NCBI RefSeq assembly: GCF_001482385.1
Contig: NZ_CP013611.1
Location: 1,488,001 to 1,552,000, forward strand
Direction of reading: 5' to 3'
Length of the DNA: 64,000 nt
DNA from: Pseudoalteromonas rubra
GTDB taxonomy: Bacteria; Pseudomonadota; Gammaproteobacteria; Enterobacterales; Alteromonadaceae
Shown here piece by piece: positions 17,723 through 28,213 of the stretch (the stretch's first letter is position 1; every line of letters begins with the position of its first letter). The notes beneath the pieces were generated by a model that saw only the letters and a program-made list of their open reading frames with translations, ran no database searches and was not told the DNA's origin. Both the position numbers and the translations under genes were made by a program.

Positions 17723-20026
17723 TTAAAAGAATTTCACTTTGAACTCAGCACCCACAAAGCGCTCTTCGTTCAGCATGCCTGTGTTGTTGTTGAAGTCTAC
17801 ACCACCGATAACCACCTGCTCATCAAACAGGTTACGTACGAAGGCAGAAACTTCATAGTCGTTGTCGCCCGAGTTCCACGCGTAACCCGCACGCACACCG
17901 GCTTCAAATAGTGCTTCACCAGTGAACTCTACTGACTCATACAGGAAGAAGTCGATTTCGCTGCGGTATGACAAATCGGTGTATACAAAGAACTCACCGT
18001 TTTCCAGTTCTGTGGTGTAACGCAATGTCGCGTTGGAGATCCACTCTGGCGCGTGCGGCAGGCTGTTGCCATCCAAAATTGCGCGCGCTTCAGGGCCATT
18101 TGGCCCGTCAACCATGTAGGTTGGATCAGTCACTGTACACTGCGCACACACTGCAACTGCAAGCGTATCGTCGTCTAGTTCGGTTTTGTTATAACTCAGG
18201 TTAAACGTCGCATTCAACTCATCCGTCAGTACCCACTCAGTATCTAACTCAAAGCCATAGCCGGTAGTTTTATCAGCGTTGATAAGACGGTTAAAGTTAG
18301 AGCCACCACCTACAGCAGTCAGCTGTTGGTCATCCATCTGGAAGTAAAACACGGTTGCGTTAACACGACCCTGGCCATCCAGAACGTCTGACTTGACACC
18401 GAATTCAATTGAGTTCGTGGTTTCTGACTCAGCAACTGTTACAACGTCACCGAACAAAATACGACCCTGAACACTCGGTGCACGGAAACCATTAGCCAAA
18501 CGACCAAACAGGTTAACGTCATCAGTCAGTTTATAAGTTGCACTCAGGTCCCAGCTCACGTGGCTGTCACTTGGGTTCGCACGACCTTCCAGGAAGTCAG
18601 GCGAGCCGTTCCAAGGTGTTGGGTTGTCTGTTCTTTTTGCGTAAAAATCTTTTTCGTCGTCTGAGTAACGTAAGCCCAGAGTCACGTCCAGCTGCTCTGA
18701 CACACTGTAATCGAAAGAACCGAACACAGCCCATGCAGACGTCTCCTGCTCCTGCACAGCGTAACCATTTTGCAGGCCATAGCTACCAGCTGCTTCGTCG
18801 TATACACCAGTGTCAAAGCTGAAGCTCTCGATAGTCAGATCTTCTTCAAACAGGAACAAACCAACCTGATAGTTGAAGTCACCAGAGAAGTTGCTTGAAA
18901 GGCGAAGCTCTTGCGTATACTGGTCATGCTCCGGAATGGCATCAGCCGTTTCAGAAGAGAATGGAATGAAACCAGGACCCATGGTCGGTGCAAAGTTATT
19001 ACCGTATCCACCATCAACGTCTGCACGCGAGTAAATCTCAGCGCTTTCCCAGCCGGTGATTGAAGTAATGGTGTGCTCTTTGAGGTCCCATTCCAGCTTC
19101 AGGCTCAGACCCTGCGTGTCTACTTGTTGAGTAGCACGAGACGCGGCATCTTGATAAACCACATCGTTATCGTACAACGGGTTAATGTTGTTCGAACCTT
19201 TTTCAATCAGGTTCGCACGGAACGGGATCGGACGACCTTCCAAATCACGTACGTGGTAATTCAGCAAACCGGTGAAGTCATCACCTTCATATAAGAACTG
19301 TACACGTGCCGCTTTTTCATTGTAGCCACCCAGTGAGTCTTCTTTCTCGAACCCTGGTGCTTTTACATCAATGTAGTCTGGCTTATCTTGTACTAACAGA
19401 GATACACGTGTTGAAAGTTTGTCGGTAATACCTGTACCGGCCGCACCTTCAAAGTCAATTGAGCTGTTGCTGCCGTAAGAAACCGCGGCATACCCGTCGA
19501 ATTCCTGGCTTGGCTTAACGCTGTCGAACTTAACCAGACCCGCAGGGGTGTTACGACCGAACAGGGTTCCCTGAGGACCACGCAATACTTCGATGCGCTC
19601 GATATCAAATACAGGGAAGCCTTTAAGAATAGGGTTTTCCTGAACAACTTCGTCAACAACCAGAGACACCGGCTGAGACGCGTTCAGATCGAAGTCGGTG
19701 TTACCCAGACCACGAACATAAAAGCGTGGAAATGTACGTCCGAATGAAGATTCAACCGAAAGGCTCGGGATCTTCGCATTCATAAAGCGGATATCCATAC
19801 CAGCTGAGCTGTATGCGTCCAAGTTATCGCCCTGCAAAGCAGACACAGAAACTGGCACTTCTTGTGCGTTCTCAACACGCTTACGCGCGGTGATTTGGAT
19901 CACTTCCAGTTGATTACTTTTGGCTTGCGCTTCTTCTGCAAGCGTAGTGAATGAAGTACCTGCTACAGCAGAGAACAACGTCGCATTGATTAAAGTTGCT
20001 AACGTAGATCTTTTCATTGCTTTCAT
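17723..20026 (-). CDS. TonB-dependent outer membrane receptor
   Basis: 767 aa. A signal peptide (about 1-30) ends ...FTTLAEEA. A TonB-box-like segment, LEVIQITARKR, follows at about 39-49. The plug domain contains VPVSVSALQGDNL and the conserved IERIEVLRGPQGTLFGRN block (about 142-159). The rest is a 22-strand-type barrel ending in ...FKVKFF with a terminal Phe as required for BAM insertion. The ligand is unknown; no siderophore, vitamin or polysaccharide genes flank it. It is monocistronic. A 635-base upstream region may hold its regulation. Confidence 0.93.
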   Translation of the reverse strand: MKAMKRSTLATLINATLFSAVAGTSFTTLAEEAQAKSNQLEVIQITARKRVENAQEVPVSVSALQGDNLDAYSSAGMDIRFMNAKIPSLSVESSFGRTFPRFYVRGLGNTDFDLNASQPVSLVVDEVVQENPILKGFPVFDIERIEVLRGPQGTLFGRNTPAGLVKFDSVKPSQEFDGYAAVSYGSNSSIDFEGAAGTGITDKLSTRVSLLVQDKPDYIDVKAPGFEKEDSLGGYNEKAARVQFLYEGDDFTGLLNYHVRDLEGRPIPFRANLIEKGSNNINPLYDNDVVYQDAASRATQQVDTQGLSLKLEWDLKEHTITSITGWESAEIYSRADVDGGYGNNFAPTMGPGFIPFSSETADAIPEHDQYTQELRLSSNFSGDFNYQVGLFLFEEDLTIESFSFDTGVYDEAAGSYGLQNGYAVQEQETSAWAVFGSFDYSVSEQLDVTLGLRYSDDEKDFYAKRTDNPTPWNGSPDFLEGRANPSDSHVSWDLSATYKLTDDVNLFGRLANGFRAPSVQGRILFGDVVTVAESETTNSIEFGVKSDVLDGQGRVNATVFYFQMDDQQLTAVGGGSNFNRLINADKTTGYGFELDTEWVLTDELNATFNLSYNKTELDDDTLAVAVCAQCTVTDPTYMVDGPNGPEARAILDGNSLPHAPEWISNATLRYTTELENGEFFVYTDLSYRSEIDFFLYESVEFTGEALFEAGVRAGYAWNSGDNDYEVSAFVRNLFDEQVVIGGVDFNNNTGMLNEERFVGAEFKVKFF

Positions 20027-20661
20027 GTTTGGATTTAACCTTTTGTATGCACTCTTAAGTTCAACGGTTTTAATTTGGGCGCCGTATCACAATGGCTGGT
20101 TCGCTCAATTTTACGCGCAAATGACAAGCAGCGCGGACCTCACTAGCGAGAGTGCAAAACGACTGTATGAGGCTGAACGAGACGGCCGTAATTATAGCAG
20201 CAAATTTTCAAATTGCTGCAATTATGCATATAAATTTTCCACATTTTTGTAAATATCGTGAAAGTTAGCTAAGAGTTAACAACTTTTCGCAACAAAAAGC
20301 CTCAATATAAGGACAATTGTCCTTACCAAACTCTTGCCTATATGATGGCAGGAAAAGGATTTACCGAATTGAAACACAGGTGTCATTATCTCGCTCTTAT
20401 CAACAGTCTGTTCTTCATACCGCTAATAAATACACTTTAATCACGAGATCTGCACACAAGCACATTGTTTTTGGAGTGCATAGCAAAACCAACCACATGC
20501 GGTGCCGTACATTTTATGACAAACATAAGGTAGAACCGAAAACCATCCGCCCATTGATGGTAACCGGTGTCATGAAAGCGATGCTATTGTATTAAAGCAT
20601 CGTAGTGAAAAGGAGGACATTAGACCGCACCGGGCCAACTTATCCTAAAATTGTTCTCAAT
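20027..20661. other. 635-base region without a supported gene
   Basis: Holds the promoter side of the TonB receptor gene and the 3' side of sixA. GCAGCAA (near 20199) and TTGCTGC (near 20213) can form a hairpin. CGATGCT (20579-20585) and AGCATCG (20596-20602) form another, which on the minus strand could be a weak sixA terminator. A 92-codon forward frame at 20317-20595 has no ribosome site or recognisable sequence and is not called. Confidence 0.5.
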
Positions 20662-21129
20662 TCAGGTCGCTGGTGTGGCGAGCTTAACCAGTTCGCTTTT
20701 CAGCGTTTCGGGGTCATACTGGATCACCGCAACGGCAGCCGTTGCAAATATCGGCATGTCACCCGGCACCAATTGGTCAACCAAATAACTGACTATCGGC
20801 ATATGCGCAACAACCAGCCAGGTGTCTATGGTGTCATGCATACTGATTAAGGTTTCAAGGTAATCGATAGCGACAGCAGCATTACCACTGGGCACAATAT
20901 CCTGGCATGTCTCTTCAAATGATACAGGGTTGCTTTGCAGGACCGCCTGGGCTGTCTGTTGCGCTCTGATATAGGGACTCACTAGTACAGCCTGTGGCGG
21001 ATAATGTTCAGCTAACCATTGACCCATTTCAGCAGCCTGAGCGTGCCCGCGTGAAGTCAGTATTCTGGCCGCATCGTTGGCCTGCATAGGACCCGCTTCG
21101 CCATGGCGCATGATAAGAATTGTTTTCAT
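20662..21129 (-). CDS. sixA: SixA, phosphohistidine phosphatase
   Basis: 155 aa. The RHG motif MRHGEAGPM at the N-terminus carries the phosphoacceptor His; VAHMPIVSYLVDQL supplies the second catalytic His. Length and motifs fit SixA, which dephosphorylates histidine-phosphotransfer domains (ArcB, or the NPr branch of the nitrogen PTS). Substrate in this organism is not shown. Monocistronic, divergent from the M16 peptidase gene 211 bases away. Confidence 0.9.
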   Translation of the reverse strand: MKTILIMRHGEAGPMQANDAARILTSRGHAQAAEMGQWLAEHYPPQAVLVSPYIRAQQTAQAVLQSNPVSFEETCQDIVPSGNAAVAIDYLETLISMHDTIDTWLVVAHMPIVSYLVDQLVPGDMPIFATAAVAVIQYDPETLKSELVKLATPAT

Positions 21130-21340
21130 AGCACTCCGAAAGTTGGCAAGAAAATTAGGAGCAAGTAGTAGCTATTGCCCCAAATTGTCCGCTATATTAA
21201 AACAAAAGCACCTAAACCTTAAGTTTAAATACAGGCTAATTCAGAGGTGACCGGCTATCACAACCGTCCTGATGGACGCTTGCCAGTAGTAGCCCGGAAA
21301 CAGCAGCCACGTCTCTAACTAATATATCGGCGGCACACAA

Positions 21341-24028
21341 TTGAAACTGAGCAATAATGATAAAAGAAATTATCGTCACCTGACACTGGACAATGGTCTA
21401 AAAGTGCTTCTTGTCGAAGATACATCAAGTAATAAGGCAGCAGCCTCGCTCGCAATTAACGTCGGCCATTTTGACGATCCGCAAAGCCGTCAGGGCATGG
21501 CACACTTTGTTGAACATATGTTGTTTCTCGGTACTCAGGGCTTTCCTGTACGCAGTGAATTTTCTCAGTTTGTCAGTCACGCCGGTGGACAAAGTAATGC
21601 CTGGACAGGCACCGAACACAGTTGCTACTTTTTTGATTGCCGTGCAGCACTGTTTGCTGAGGCTTTGCAACGATTCAGCGAGTTCTTTTACGCGCCGCTG
21701 TTTAGTGAAGAGGCATTACAGGACGAACGCAACGCCATTGACTCAGAATTTAATCTGAAGGTCAAAGATGATAACCGCAGAATCATTCAGGTACACAAAG
21801 AAACCGTTAATCCGGCCCACCCTTTTGCCAAGTTTTCAGTCGGAAATCACAACACCCTGGCAGATCACAGCGGTGATTTTAAACAAGAAATTGAAGCGTT
21901 TTTTGCCGCTCATTATCAGGCACAGTGGATGACACTCGTGCTGGCTGGGCCGCACCCTTTAGATGAGCTGGCTGAGCTGGCACGTCGCAACTTTGCGCCA
22001 GTAACCGGTCACAATATTCCCAAACCGGCTATTCAGGTTCCTTTATACCGCCAGCAGGACCTGGGATTGTTGCTCCACATTGAACCGCGCAAGCACATGC
22101 AAAAGCTGATTGTCAGCTTTGCTATGCCCGATGTAGAGCGACTTTATAAATTCAAAAGCCTGAGCTTTCTGGCACACCTGCTGGGCTATGAGGGCGACGG
22201 CTCGCTCTATGCAATCTTAAAGAAAAATGGTTGGATCAACGCCCTGTCTGCAGGCGGTGGCGCAGACGGCAGTAATTTTAAAGACTTTAATATCAGTTTC
22301 GCGCTGACTGACGAGGGCATTGAATACTACGAGGATATCGTAGAAATGCTGTTCGAGTACATCAGCCTGATCCGTGAACAAATTGCTGCTTTACCTGCAC
22401 TCTATGAAGATAAAAAGCGCCTGCTTGAACTGGCATTCGAAAATCAGGAGCCCAGCAAACTACTCGACTGGGTTAGCGCGCTGAGTATCAATATGCACCA
22501 TTACGACGACGAAGACACACTCTATGGTGACTATTGCATGAGTGCCTTCAATCATGCACTGCATGAAGAACTGATGGAGCTGCTATCGCCGCACAACATG
22601 CGCCTGATCCTGATCCACCCCAATATTACGTGCGAGAGCGATGCCACCCGCAAGGTGGCGCAATGGTACAATACACCCTACCAGGTAGAGCGTATCAATA
22701 CGGAGTGGTTACAAACGCTCGAACACATAACAACGCCCCTGCCCGAAATGCGCTTGCCTGCTGCGAACCCTTACCTGGCGTTCGAAAACCGCCTGTATGA
22801 CATAGAGCCTGGGCGTAAAACGCCCACCCTGCTCACAGACAGACCTGGGTTTGCCTTTTGGTTCAAACAGGATACCCGCTTTCGGGTTACCAAAGGTCAC
22901 TTTTATTTAGAGATAGACTCTCTTTGTTCGGTCGAGAACCACAAGAGTATGGCCATGACCCGGCTGTTCGCTGATTTGTTTATGGACAGCGTTGCTGAGC
23001 AATTTTACGCAGCGGAGCTGGCCGGATTGAGCTATCACCTCAGCTCCCATCAGGGCGGCTTAACTTTACAAACCGCAGGTCTGTCTGCCAGCCAGCTCAA
23101 ACTGGTGCTGCAACTCGTCGAAGCGCTGCTTAAACAACCGATCAGCGCCACCCGCTTTGCGGAATACAAAAAACAACTGATCCGACACTGGAAAAACCAC
23201 AACAAAAGTAAACCGGTCAGCGAGTTGTTCAGTTTATTGGGAGCCCATCTGATGCCCTGGAACCCAACACCAGAACAACTGGCCAAAGCGCTCAAAAATA
23301 TCAGCTTCAATGAGTTTTGCCTGTTTCGGGACAACTTCTTCAAGGAAATCCACATTAAGGCCTTTATGCACGGCAACTGGCAGCTGGATCATGCGCTCGA
23401 TATGCAAAAACAACTGCATGCCTTATTTGCCTACAGCGAAATTCTGGACGACCTGAAAAAGCCACTCAACCTGGTCACGTCAAATCAACACGTGCAAATC
23501 GAAAAATCCGGTGCGGAACATGCTTTTGTTGAATACATTCAAGCACCGACAAGCAGCGTGGATGACAAAGTCAAAGTCATGGCCTTTAACCAGTTAGTCA
23601 GTCAGGATTACTTTGAGTCTTTGCGCACACAGCAACAGCTTGGCTATCTGGTTGGTGCAGGCTATGCGCCCTTTAATACCCGCGCCGGTATCGCGTTTTA
23701 TGTACAGTCGTCCGGTTATGACAGCGCCACTTTACTGCAACGTCATCACCAATATCTGGCGGACTTAATTGTCCAGCTGGATAGCTATGAGGCCACCCAA
23801 TGGGCACAAGTAAAAGCGGCATTGCACGCCCAAATTGCAGAAAAGGACAAGAACCTGAGGTTGCGCTCTCAACGTTTGTGGATAGCCATTGGCACTGACG
23901 ATCACGCCTTTTCAATGCAGGAAAAACTCATTGCAGCACTTGAGGCGCTCACGTTTGATGACCTGAAACAGTATATCGTTAAGCTGATTTGTGAAGACTT
24001 TGCGAAAATTACGCTCAGGTGTAATTAA
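21341..24028 (+). CDS. M16-family zinc metallopeptidase (pitrilysin/insulysin type)
   Basis: 895 aa. The inverted zinc motif HFVEH (55-59) with the third ligand Glu136 (DSEF) exactly 76 residues later is the M16A pattern. Four M16 modules are expected over this length, and the C-terminal half is an inactive copy (no HxxEH). No clear signal peptide, so probably cytoplasmic, unlike periplasmic E. coli PtrA. The start appears to be TTG at 21341 (MKLSNNDKRNYRHL), as no in-frame ATG occurs before the catalytic motif and no strong ribosome site is visible; this start is uncertain. It degrades small peptides in related bacteria. Confidence 0.9.
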   Translation: MKLSNNDKRNYRHLTLDNGLKVLLVEDTSSNKAAASLAINVGHFDDPQSRQGMAHFVEHMLFLGTQGFPVRSEFSQFVSHAGGQSNAWTGTEHSCYFFDCRAALFAEALQRFSEFFYAPLFSEEALQDERNAIDSEFNLKVKDDNRRIIQVHKETVNPAHPFAKFSVGNHNTLADHSGDFKQEIEAFFAAHYQAQWMTLVLAGPHPLDELAELARRNFAPVTGHNIPKPAIQVPLYRQQDLGLLLHIEPRKHMQKLIVSFAMPDVERLYKFKSLSFLAHLLGYEGDGSLYAILKKNGWINALSAGGGADGSNFKDFNISFALTDEGIEYYEDIVEMLFEYISLIREQIAALPALYEDKKRLLELAFENQEPSKLLDWVSALSINMHHYDDEDTLYGDYCMSAFNHALHEELMELLSPHNMRLILIHPNITCESDATRKVAQWYNTPYQVERINTEWLQTLEHITTPLPEMRLPAANPYLAFENRLYDIEPGRKTPTLLTDRPGFAFWFKQDTRFRVTKGHFYLEIDSLCSVENHKSMAMTRLFADLFMDSVAEQFYAAELAGLSYHLSSHQGGLTLQTAGLSASQLKLVLQLVEALLKQPISATRFAEYKKQLIRHWKNHNKSKPVSELFSLLGAHLMPWNPTPEQLAKALKNISFNEFCLFRDNFFKEIHIKAFMHGNWQLDHALDMQKQLHALFAYSEILDDLKKPLNLVTSNQHVQIEKSGAEHAFVEYIQAPTSSVDDKVKVMAFNQLVSQDYFESLRTQQQLGYLVGAGYAPFNTRAGIAFYVQSSGYDSATLLQRHHQYLADLIVQLDSYEATQWAQVKAALHAQIAEKDKNLRLRSQRLWIAIGTDDHAFSMQEKLIAALEALTFDDLKQYIVKLICEDFAKITLRCN

Positions 24029-24041
24029 CCCCCCGATATAT

Positions 24042-24073
24042 CAGTGGCGCACCTTTGCCAATACGCGCCACTG
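24042..24073. other. Hairpin after the M16 peptidase gene
   Basis: CAGTGGCGC (24042-24050) and GCGCCACTG (24065-24073) are a perfect 9-bp inverted repeat with a 14-base loop, 14 bases after the stop codon. No T-run follows, so it may be a 3' stabilising structure or a rho-dependent end. Confidence 0.5.
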
Positions 24074-24266
24074 AACAAGACTTTCGTAGCTGTGTAGTGA
24101 TCACCCAGCCAATCTTACATTTTCATGTCGCACTTGCCGCCTCAATGTGCAAAATACGCGCAGATACACGTATCAGGTCCGAAATTAGGGATTTTTTCTG
24201 ACTTTCTTTTTGACTCTGCCTGGGGCATAGATTAGATTATCAAATGTAATTGAATCTTTAAGCCTT

Positions 24267-26507
24267 ATGACGAAAACAACAATTATAAAAACAATTACAT
24301 CTGTTTTGTTGCTTCTGGCCTGGCCGACAATGAGTGCGCCCCTGCCAGCAGGCATTATGCAAAATCATTCTTCGACACTGCTCGTTTTGGTGGGCTTTGT
24401 CACAGCCGCCACTTTGCTCTACCTGGTCATCTTAAATCGCCGAACCAAACTCTCACTGAGGGCACTCAAGCATTCAGAGCAACGCCTCAAAAGCACCGTA
24501 GAAGGCAGCGGAGACACACTTTGGGACTGGAATATCCGCAGTGGTGAGATCACTCGTATTAACGATAAGTTTATGTTGGATACAACACCAGGCACCCACC
24601 TGATCCCCAACGCCAGCCAGATACACCCTCAGGATCTCCCCCTGGTAGAAAAACAACTGAAACTTCACTTTGCAGAGAAAACCGCTTTTTTTGAAGCCAC
24701 TTATCGGGTCAAAAACAGCCTGGAACAGTATCACTGGGTGCTGGACAAAGGCAAAATCATAGAAAAAGATGACAATCTCAATCCACTGAGGATGACAGGC
24801 ACTATTCGCGATATTAACCACCTAAAGAGTACCGAAGAGCGCCTGAACCTGTTTGCTAAATGTGTCGAGTCTCTGACCGATGCCATTGCTATCTACGATC
24901 ATACCTTCCGTCTGGTTGACCTGAATCCGAGCTATATTCGAATCTTTGGAGGTGTGCGTGAACAGTATATCAATACCGAGTTTAAGCTCCCCGGATATGA
25001 TGGCCAGTTCATCAATCAAATCAAAGCCGCTTTAAGAAAAAGCGAGCACTGGCAGGAAGAGCTGAAACTCTATGACCAGACTGGCACTATGCTGCCAATC
25101 GAAATTTCTATTGATGAAATTAAAAATAACCATGGCCATATTACCAATTACGTAGTGGTATTCTCTGATCTGACCGAACGCAAAAAAGCAGAATCACAAC
25201 TACACAACTTGTCGAATCGAGACCGCACTACGGGCCTGCCCAACCGAAATCTCTTCTTTACCAATCTGAAGAAGCTCGTCGACCAAAAACGCGATCACGC
25301 TTTGCTGGTCTTTGACCTCGATAACTTTAAGAAGATTAATGACTCTCTTGGCCATCAACTGGGAGACAGCCTGCTTGCTAAGCTCGCCATGCGCCTCAAT
25401 AAACTGTGTCGTCAGCAAGATACATTTTACCGCCTGGGTGGCGATGAGTTTGCACTGGTGATGTCGGGTACAAACGACATTCACACCATCAGTAAAGCCG
25501 CAAAACAGTTTCTGGCGGTTATTGCCACCCCCTTTAAAATGGCCAACCACGAACTGGTGATCACCTCATCCGTAGGCATTGTGCTATTCCCGGAAGATGG
25601 CAGCACACCGGAGATTTTGCTGAAAAATGCAGACACGGCCATGTATCATGCTAAGCAAAAAGGCAACCACTACCTGTTCTTCAATGACTCGATGAATGAA
25701 CAAGCGGTTAAGCGTCTGCAAATTGAAAACCTGATGCGGTTCGGTTTAAAAGAAGATCACTTTGTCGTTTACTATCAACCCAAAATGGACATTGCCAGTG
25801 GCGCATTGGTTGGTATGGAAGCCCTTGTCCGCTTCATCACACCGAAAAAAGGCGTGATCAGCCCGGGCTTGTTTATTCCCATCGCAGAAGAGACAGGTCA
25901 GATTGTCGAGATCGGTGAAGTGGTGCTGGACAAGGCCTGTAAAGACGTTAAACGCTGGGTTGATATGGGGCTATTTAACGGCCGGGTTGCCGTTAACCTG
26001 TCAGCCCGACAGTTTAGCTTACCCGACCTCACCGCCCGGATAGATCTCATCTTGCAAAAGAATCAACTTCCTTCTTATTTTCTCGAACTAGAAATTACTG
26101 AAGGCACTGTTATGGATGATCCACAAGAAGCAATTTCAATTATGCGCTCTTTAAGTTCTCGCGGGATCCATCTGGCCATGGATGATTTTGGTACCGGCTA
26201 CTCCTCACTCGCTTACCTGAAACAGTTTCCACTGAATACCCTCAAGGTAGACAAAGCATTTGTGGACGATATGAATACAGAACGTGGCTGTAATATGGTG
26301 GACTCCATTGTCACGATCGCACATAACCTGGGTCTGCACGTTGTCGCTGAAGGCGTTGAGCAGGAGCAGCAGCTGCATCAGTTACAACGCCTGAACTGCC
26401 AGACCATTCAGGGCTATTACTACGCTAAACCGCTCTCGGCTGAAGAGTTCGAGCAATTCCTGCGTGCACAGCAGTCTGACAAGCCCACACTGCAGCTGGT
26501 AAACTGA
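24267..26507 (+). CDS. PAS-GGDEF-EAL cyclic-di-GMP signalling protein
   Basis: 746 aa. N-terminal hydrophobic stretches (about 9-24 and 35-54) anchor it in the inner membrane. Two PAS domains follow (about 70-190 and 195-310). The GGDEF motif is intact at 391-395 and an inhibitory site RQQD sits at 382-385, five residues before it, so it can likely make c-di-GMP and be product-inhibited. The EAL domain starts with EAL at 518-520 and keeps ENxT-like EITEG and DDFGTGYSSL, so phosphodiesterase activity is also plausible. Which activity dominates cannot be read. Monocistronic. Confidence 0.93.
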   Translation: MTKTTIIKTITSVLLLLAWPTMSAPLPAGIMQNHSSTLLVLVGFVTAATLLYLVILNRRTKLSLRALKHSEQRLKSTVEGSGDTLWDWNIRSGEITRINDKFMLDTTPGTHLIPNASQIHPQDLPLVEKQLKLHFAEKTAFFEATYRVKNSLEQYHWVLDKGKIIEKDDNLNPLRMTGTIRDINHLKSTEERLNLFAKCVESLTDAIAIYDHTFRLVDLNPSYIRIFGGVREQYINTEFKLPGYDGQFINQIKAALRKSEHWQEELKLYDQTGTMLPIEISIDEIKNNHGHITNYVVVFSDLTERKKAESQLHNLSNRDRTTGLPNRNLFFTNLKKLVDQKRDHALLVFDLDNFKKINDSLGHQLGDSLLAKLAMRLNKLCRQQDTFYRLGGDEFALVMSGTNDIHTISKAAKQFLAVIATPFKMANHELVITSSVGIVLFPEDGSTPEILLKNADTAMYHAKQKGNHYLFFNDSMNEQAVKRLQIENLMRFGLKEDHFVVYYQPKMDIASGALVGMEALVRFITPKKGVISPGLFIPIAEETGQIVEIGEVVLDKACKDVKRWVDMGLFNGRVAVNLSARQFSLPDLTARIDLILQKNQLPSYFLELEITEGTVMDDPQEAISIMRSLSSRGIHLAMDDFGTGYSSLAYLKQFPLNTLKVDKAFVDDMNTERGCNMVDSIVTIAHNLGLHVVAEGVEQEQQLHQLQRLNCQTIQGYYYAKPLSAEEFEQFLRAQQSDKPTLQLVN

Positions 26508-26544
26508 CAGCCTCAACGGCCCTAAACAGCCAAGCATGCCTATC

Positions 26545-26560
26545 TGGGCCCGTTGGCCCA
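26545..26560. other. Short GC hairpin after the GGDEF-EAL gene
   Basis: TGGGCC (26545-26550), loop CGTT, GGCCCA (26555-26560), 38 bases after the stop. No T-run follows; a weak terminator at best. Confidence 0.4.
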
Positions 26561-26688
26561 CTCCTGACTCACGAACACATTTTTCTCCCAAACTGATGGT
26601 TTGAGAGGCGAGCAGCTATTTTGCCCTTACATCACGCACTTTGCGCTTCCACAGCAGGCTAAGGACATAGCGCATAGAAGCGGTTTAT

Positions 26689-26943
26689 TCACGCACGCAA
26701 GACACAATACTGCTGCCCCATCTGTTTGAGCCAGGCAAGCCGATAGTGCGCACGAAACAGGATCCACACCACAGGTCCAGCAAACGCAGCCAACAACACC
26801 CAGGAGCGTCGTGTGACGCCTGTACAGCGCAATTCATTAAGCATCAGCAATCCACCCAGGCACATTAAAACAGCATACAACACCAACACATCACCTCCGT
26901 ATTCGAGATCCAAACGTGAACGCAAGGTCAAACTGGGCGACAC
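26689..26943 (-). CDS. Possible small membrane protein
   Basis: 84 codons from a GTG start, with two clear hydrophobic segments (about 17-38 and 47-65) and a basic loop containing TGVTRRSW between them. That is a credible two-helix membrane protein. There is no convincing ribosome site upstream and no family that I recognise. It is the only frame in 26508-27678 with protein-like composition. Low confidence. Confidence 0.35.
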   Translation of the reverse strand: MSPSLTLRSRLDLEYGGDVLVLYAVLMCLGGLLMLNELRCTGVTRRSWVLLAAFAGPVVWILFRAHYRLAWLKQMGQQYCVLRA

Positions 26944-27678
26944 GTTAAGTAAATGGGTAACTTTTTTCCCGTGCAGTGTACATTAAGTCTAAAAAGCACG
27001 CAAAAACACTTAAATTGTTGCAAAATATTGCATTATTTAATTTAATACGTCCCCAGAAACGATTGGTTTCTCACTCAGGTACCCGTGACATCGGGGCACC
27101 TGAAATCGCAAATAACTACTAACTTATTATTTTAACTAGGTATTATTTGCACTGACTTAGAAATAAGCGCAGCAAAGTGCACCGTCAGATCATGGGCTGG
27201 TCTGAACACAACTCACTTTCGCTGGCGATCCTGTTTGATTTTCCTACACTTAGGTTAAGCCGAACGGGATTGAAAGCTTATGCGTGCCAATTTGATTGCA
27301 CTTTCACCGCATCTGGAGAGGTTCCTGTCTCACCCAGAAGCACGTGAATGTTTAATGAAGTGGGCATTTGTCATTTGGTCATGGTGTGGTTAGCAGTCAA
27401 AGAGCGGGAGGTGACTCCTCCTTGAGCAGATTTGAAATTGGAACTGTAAAGATAAATGGACTGGTTAACCTCTGTGCGTTTTAATACGTATTTTTCTCAG
27501 TAGGGTGAAATATACTTATATTGTTGCGCAGCTTAGATAAGGTTATTCAGTTATATTCTTATTTGGTCTTAACTGACTGATAATTTTTACTTATTCCCAA
27601 TTACAGAATTCTCACAAAAGCTGCTAAAATCAGCCCCATGTTGTTTTAATTTAATTTGTTATTTCAAGGACACGGGCG
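26944..27678. other. 735-base A/T-rich region without a supported gene
   Basis: Contains an imperfect hairpin (CAGGTACCCG near 27077 with CGGGGCACCTG near 27092) and a small GGAGG-TGACT-CCTCC hairpin near 27408. No frame has protein-like composition, no tRNA is visible, and no mobile-element ends were found. The last ~80 bases are the leader of the YjbR-like gene. It may hide a small RNA, but nothing in the sequence proves it. Confidence 0.4.
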
Positions 27679-28071
27679 ATGGATCAGAAATTCGTACATG
27701 AGTATTTACAGGCTAAGCCTGGGACCTTTATCACAAAACCGTTTGCACAGGACGTGGACGTTTACAAGGTGCAGCACAAGATGTTTGCCACCTTATATGA
27801 AGGGAAAGAGGGTCAATTGGGTGAAAATGGTGAGCCAGTTTGGTGGCTTAACCTAAAATGTGATCCAGATGAAGCACTTTTGTTACGCGACAAGTACGCT
27901 GCAATTGTGCCTGGTTACCACATGAATAAACGATTATGGAACACCATCGTACTTGATGGCAGCATCCCGGAAGAAGAAATCAAACGCATGATTGATGATT
28001 CGTATCAGATTGTGGTTGATAACTTACCCAGCGCGCAACGCGCAGAGCTTGATCGCCTCACTCAGTCATAG
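27679..28071 (+). CDS. MmcQ/YjbR-family protein
   Basis: 130 aa. The single-domain alpha/beta fold of the YjbR family is recognised from VWWLNLKCDPDEALLLRD, the PGYHMNKRLWNTI block (about 91-103) and the helical IDDSYQIVVDNLP end. The family resembles the DNA-binding double-wing fold of some regulators, but its function is not established. AAGGA (27666-27670) precedes the ATG and a terminator follows the stop, so it is a separate unit. Confidence 0.88.
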   Translation: MDQKFVHEYLQAKPGTFITKPFAQDVDVYKVQHKMFATLYEGKEGQLGENGEPVWWLNLKCDPDEALLLRDKYAAIVPGYHMNKRLWNTIVLDGSIPEEEIKRMIDDSYQIVVDNLPSAQRAELDRLTQS

Positions 28072-28092
28072 AGTGACCATCATCATTGGCTT

Positions 28093-28128
28093 CCCTCGCA
28101 CCAAGTGCGAGGGCCATTTCCTTTTTCC
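28093..28128 (+). terminator. Terminator after the YjbR-like gene
   Basis: CCCTCGCAC (28093-28101), loop CAA, GTGCGAGGG (28105-28113), then a T-rich tract (CCATTTCCTTTTTCC). Strong 9-bp stem. Confidence 0.85.
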
Positions 28129-28213
28129 TTTTCTCAAAACCCCTCCTTTGTCATTCTGATGTCAATTATCCCTGTTTTAATGACAGTGATTTTCTCAACT
28201 TAGAATAAAGACA

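Noticed and set aside
20317..20595. 92-codon forward ORF between the TonB receptor and sixA
   Set aside because: No ribosome site, no hydrophobic or domain pattern, no recognisable family, and it includes a hairpin; likely chance.
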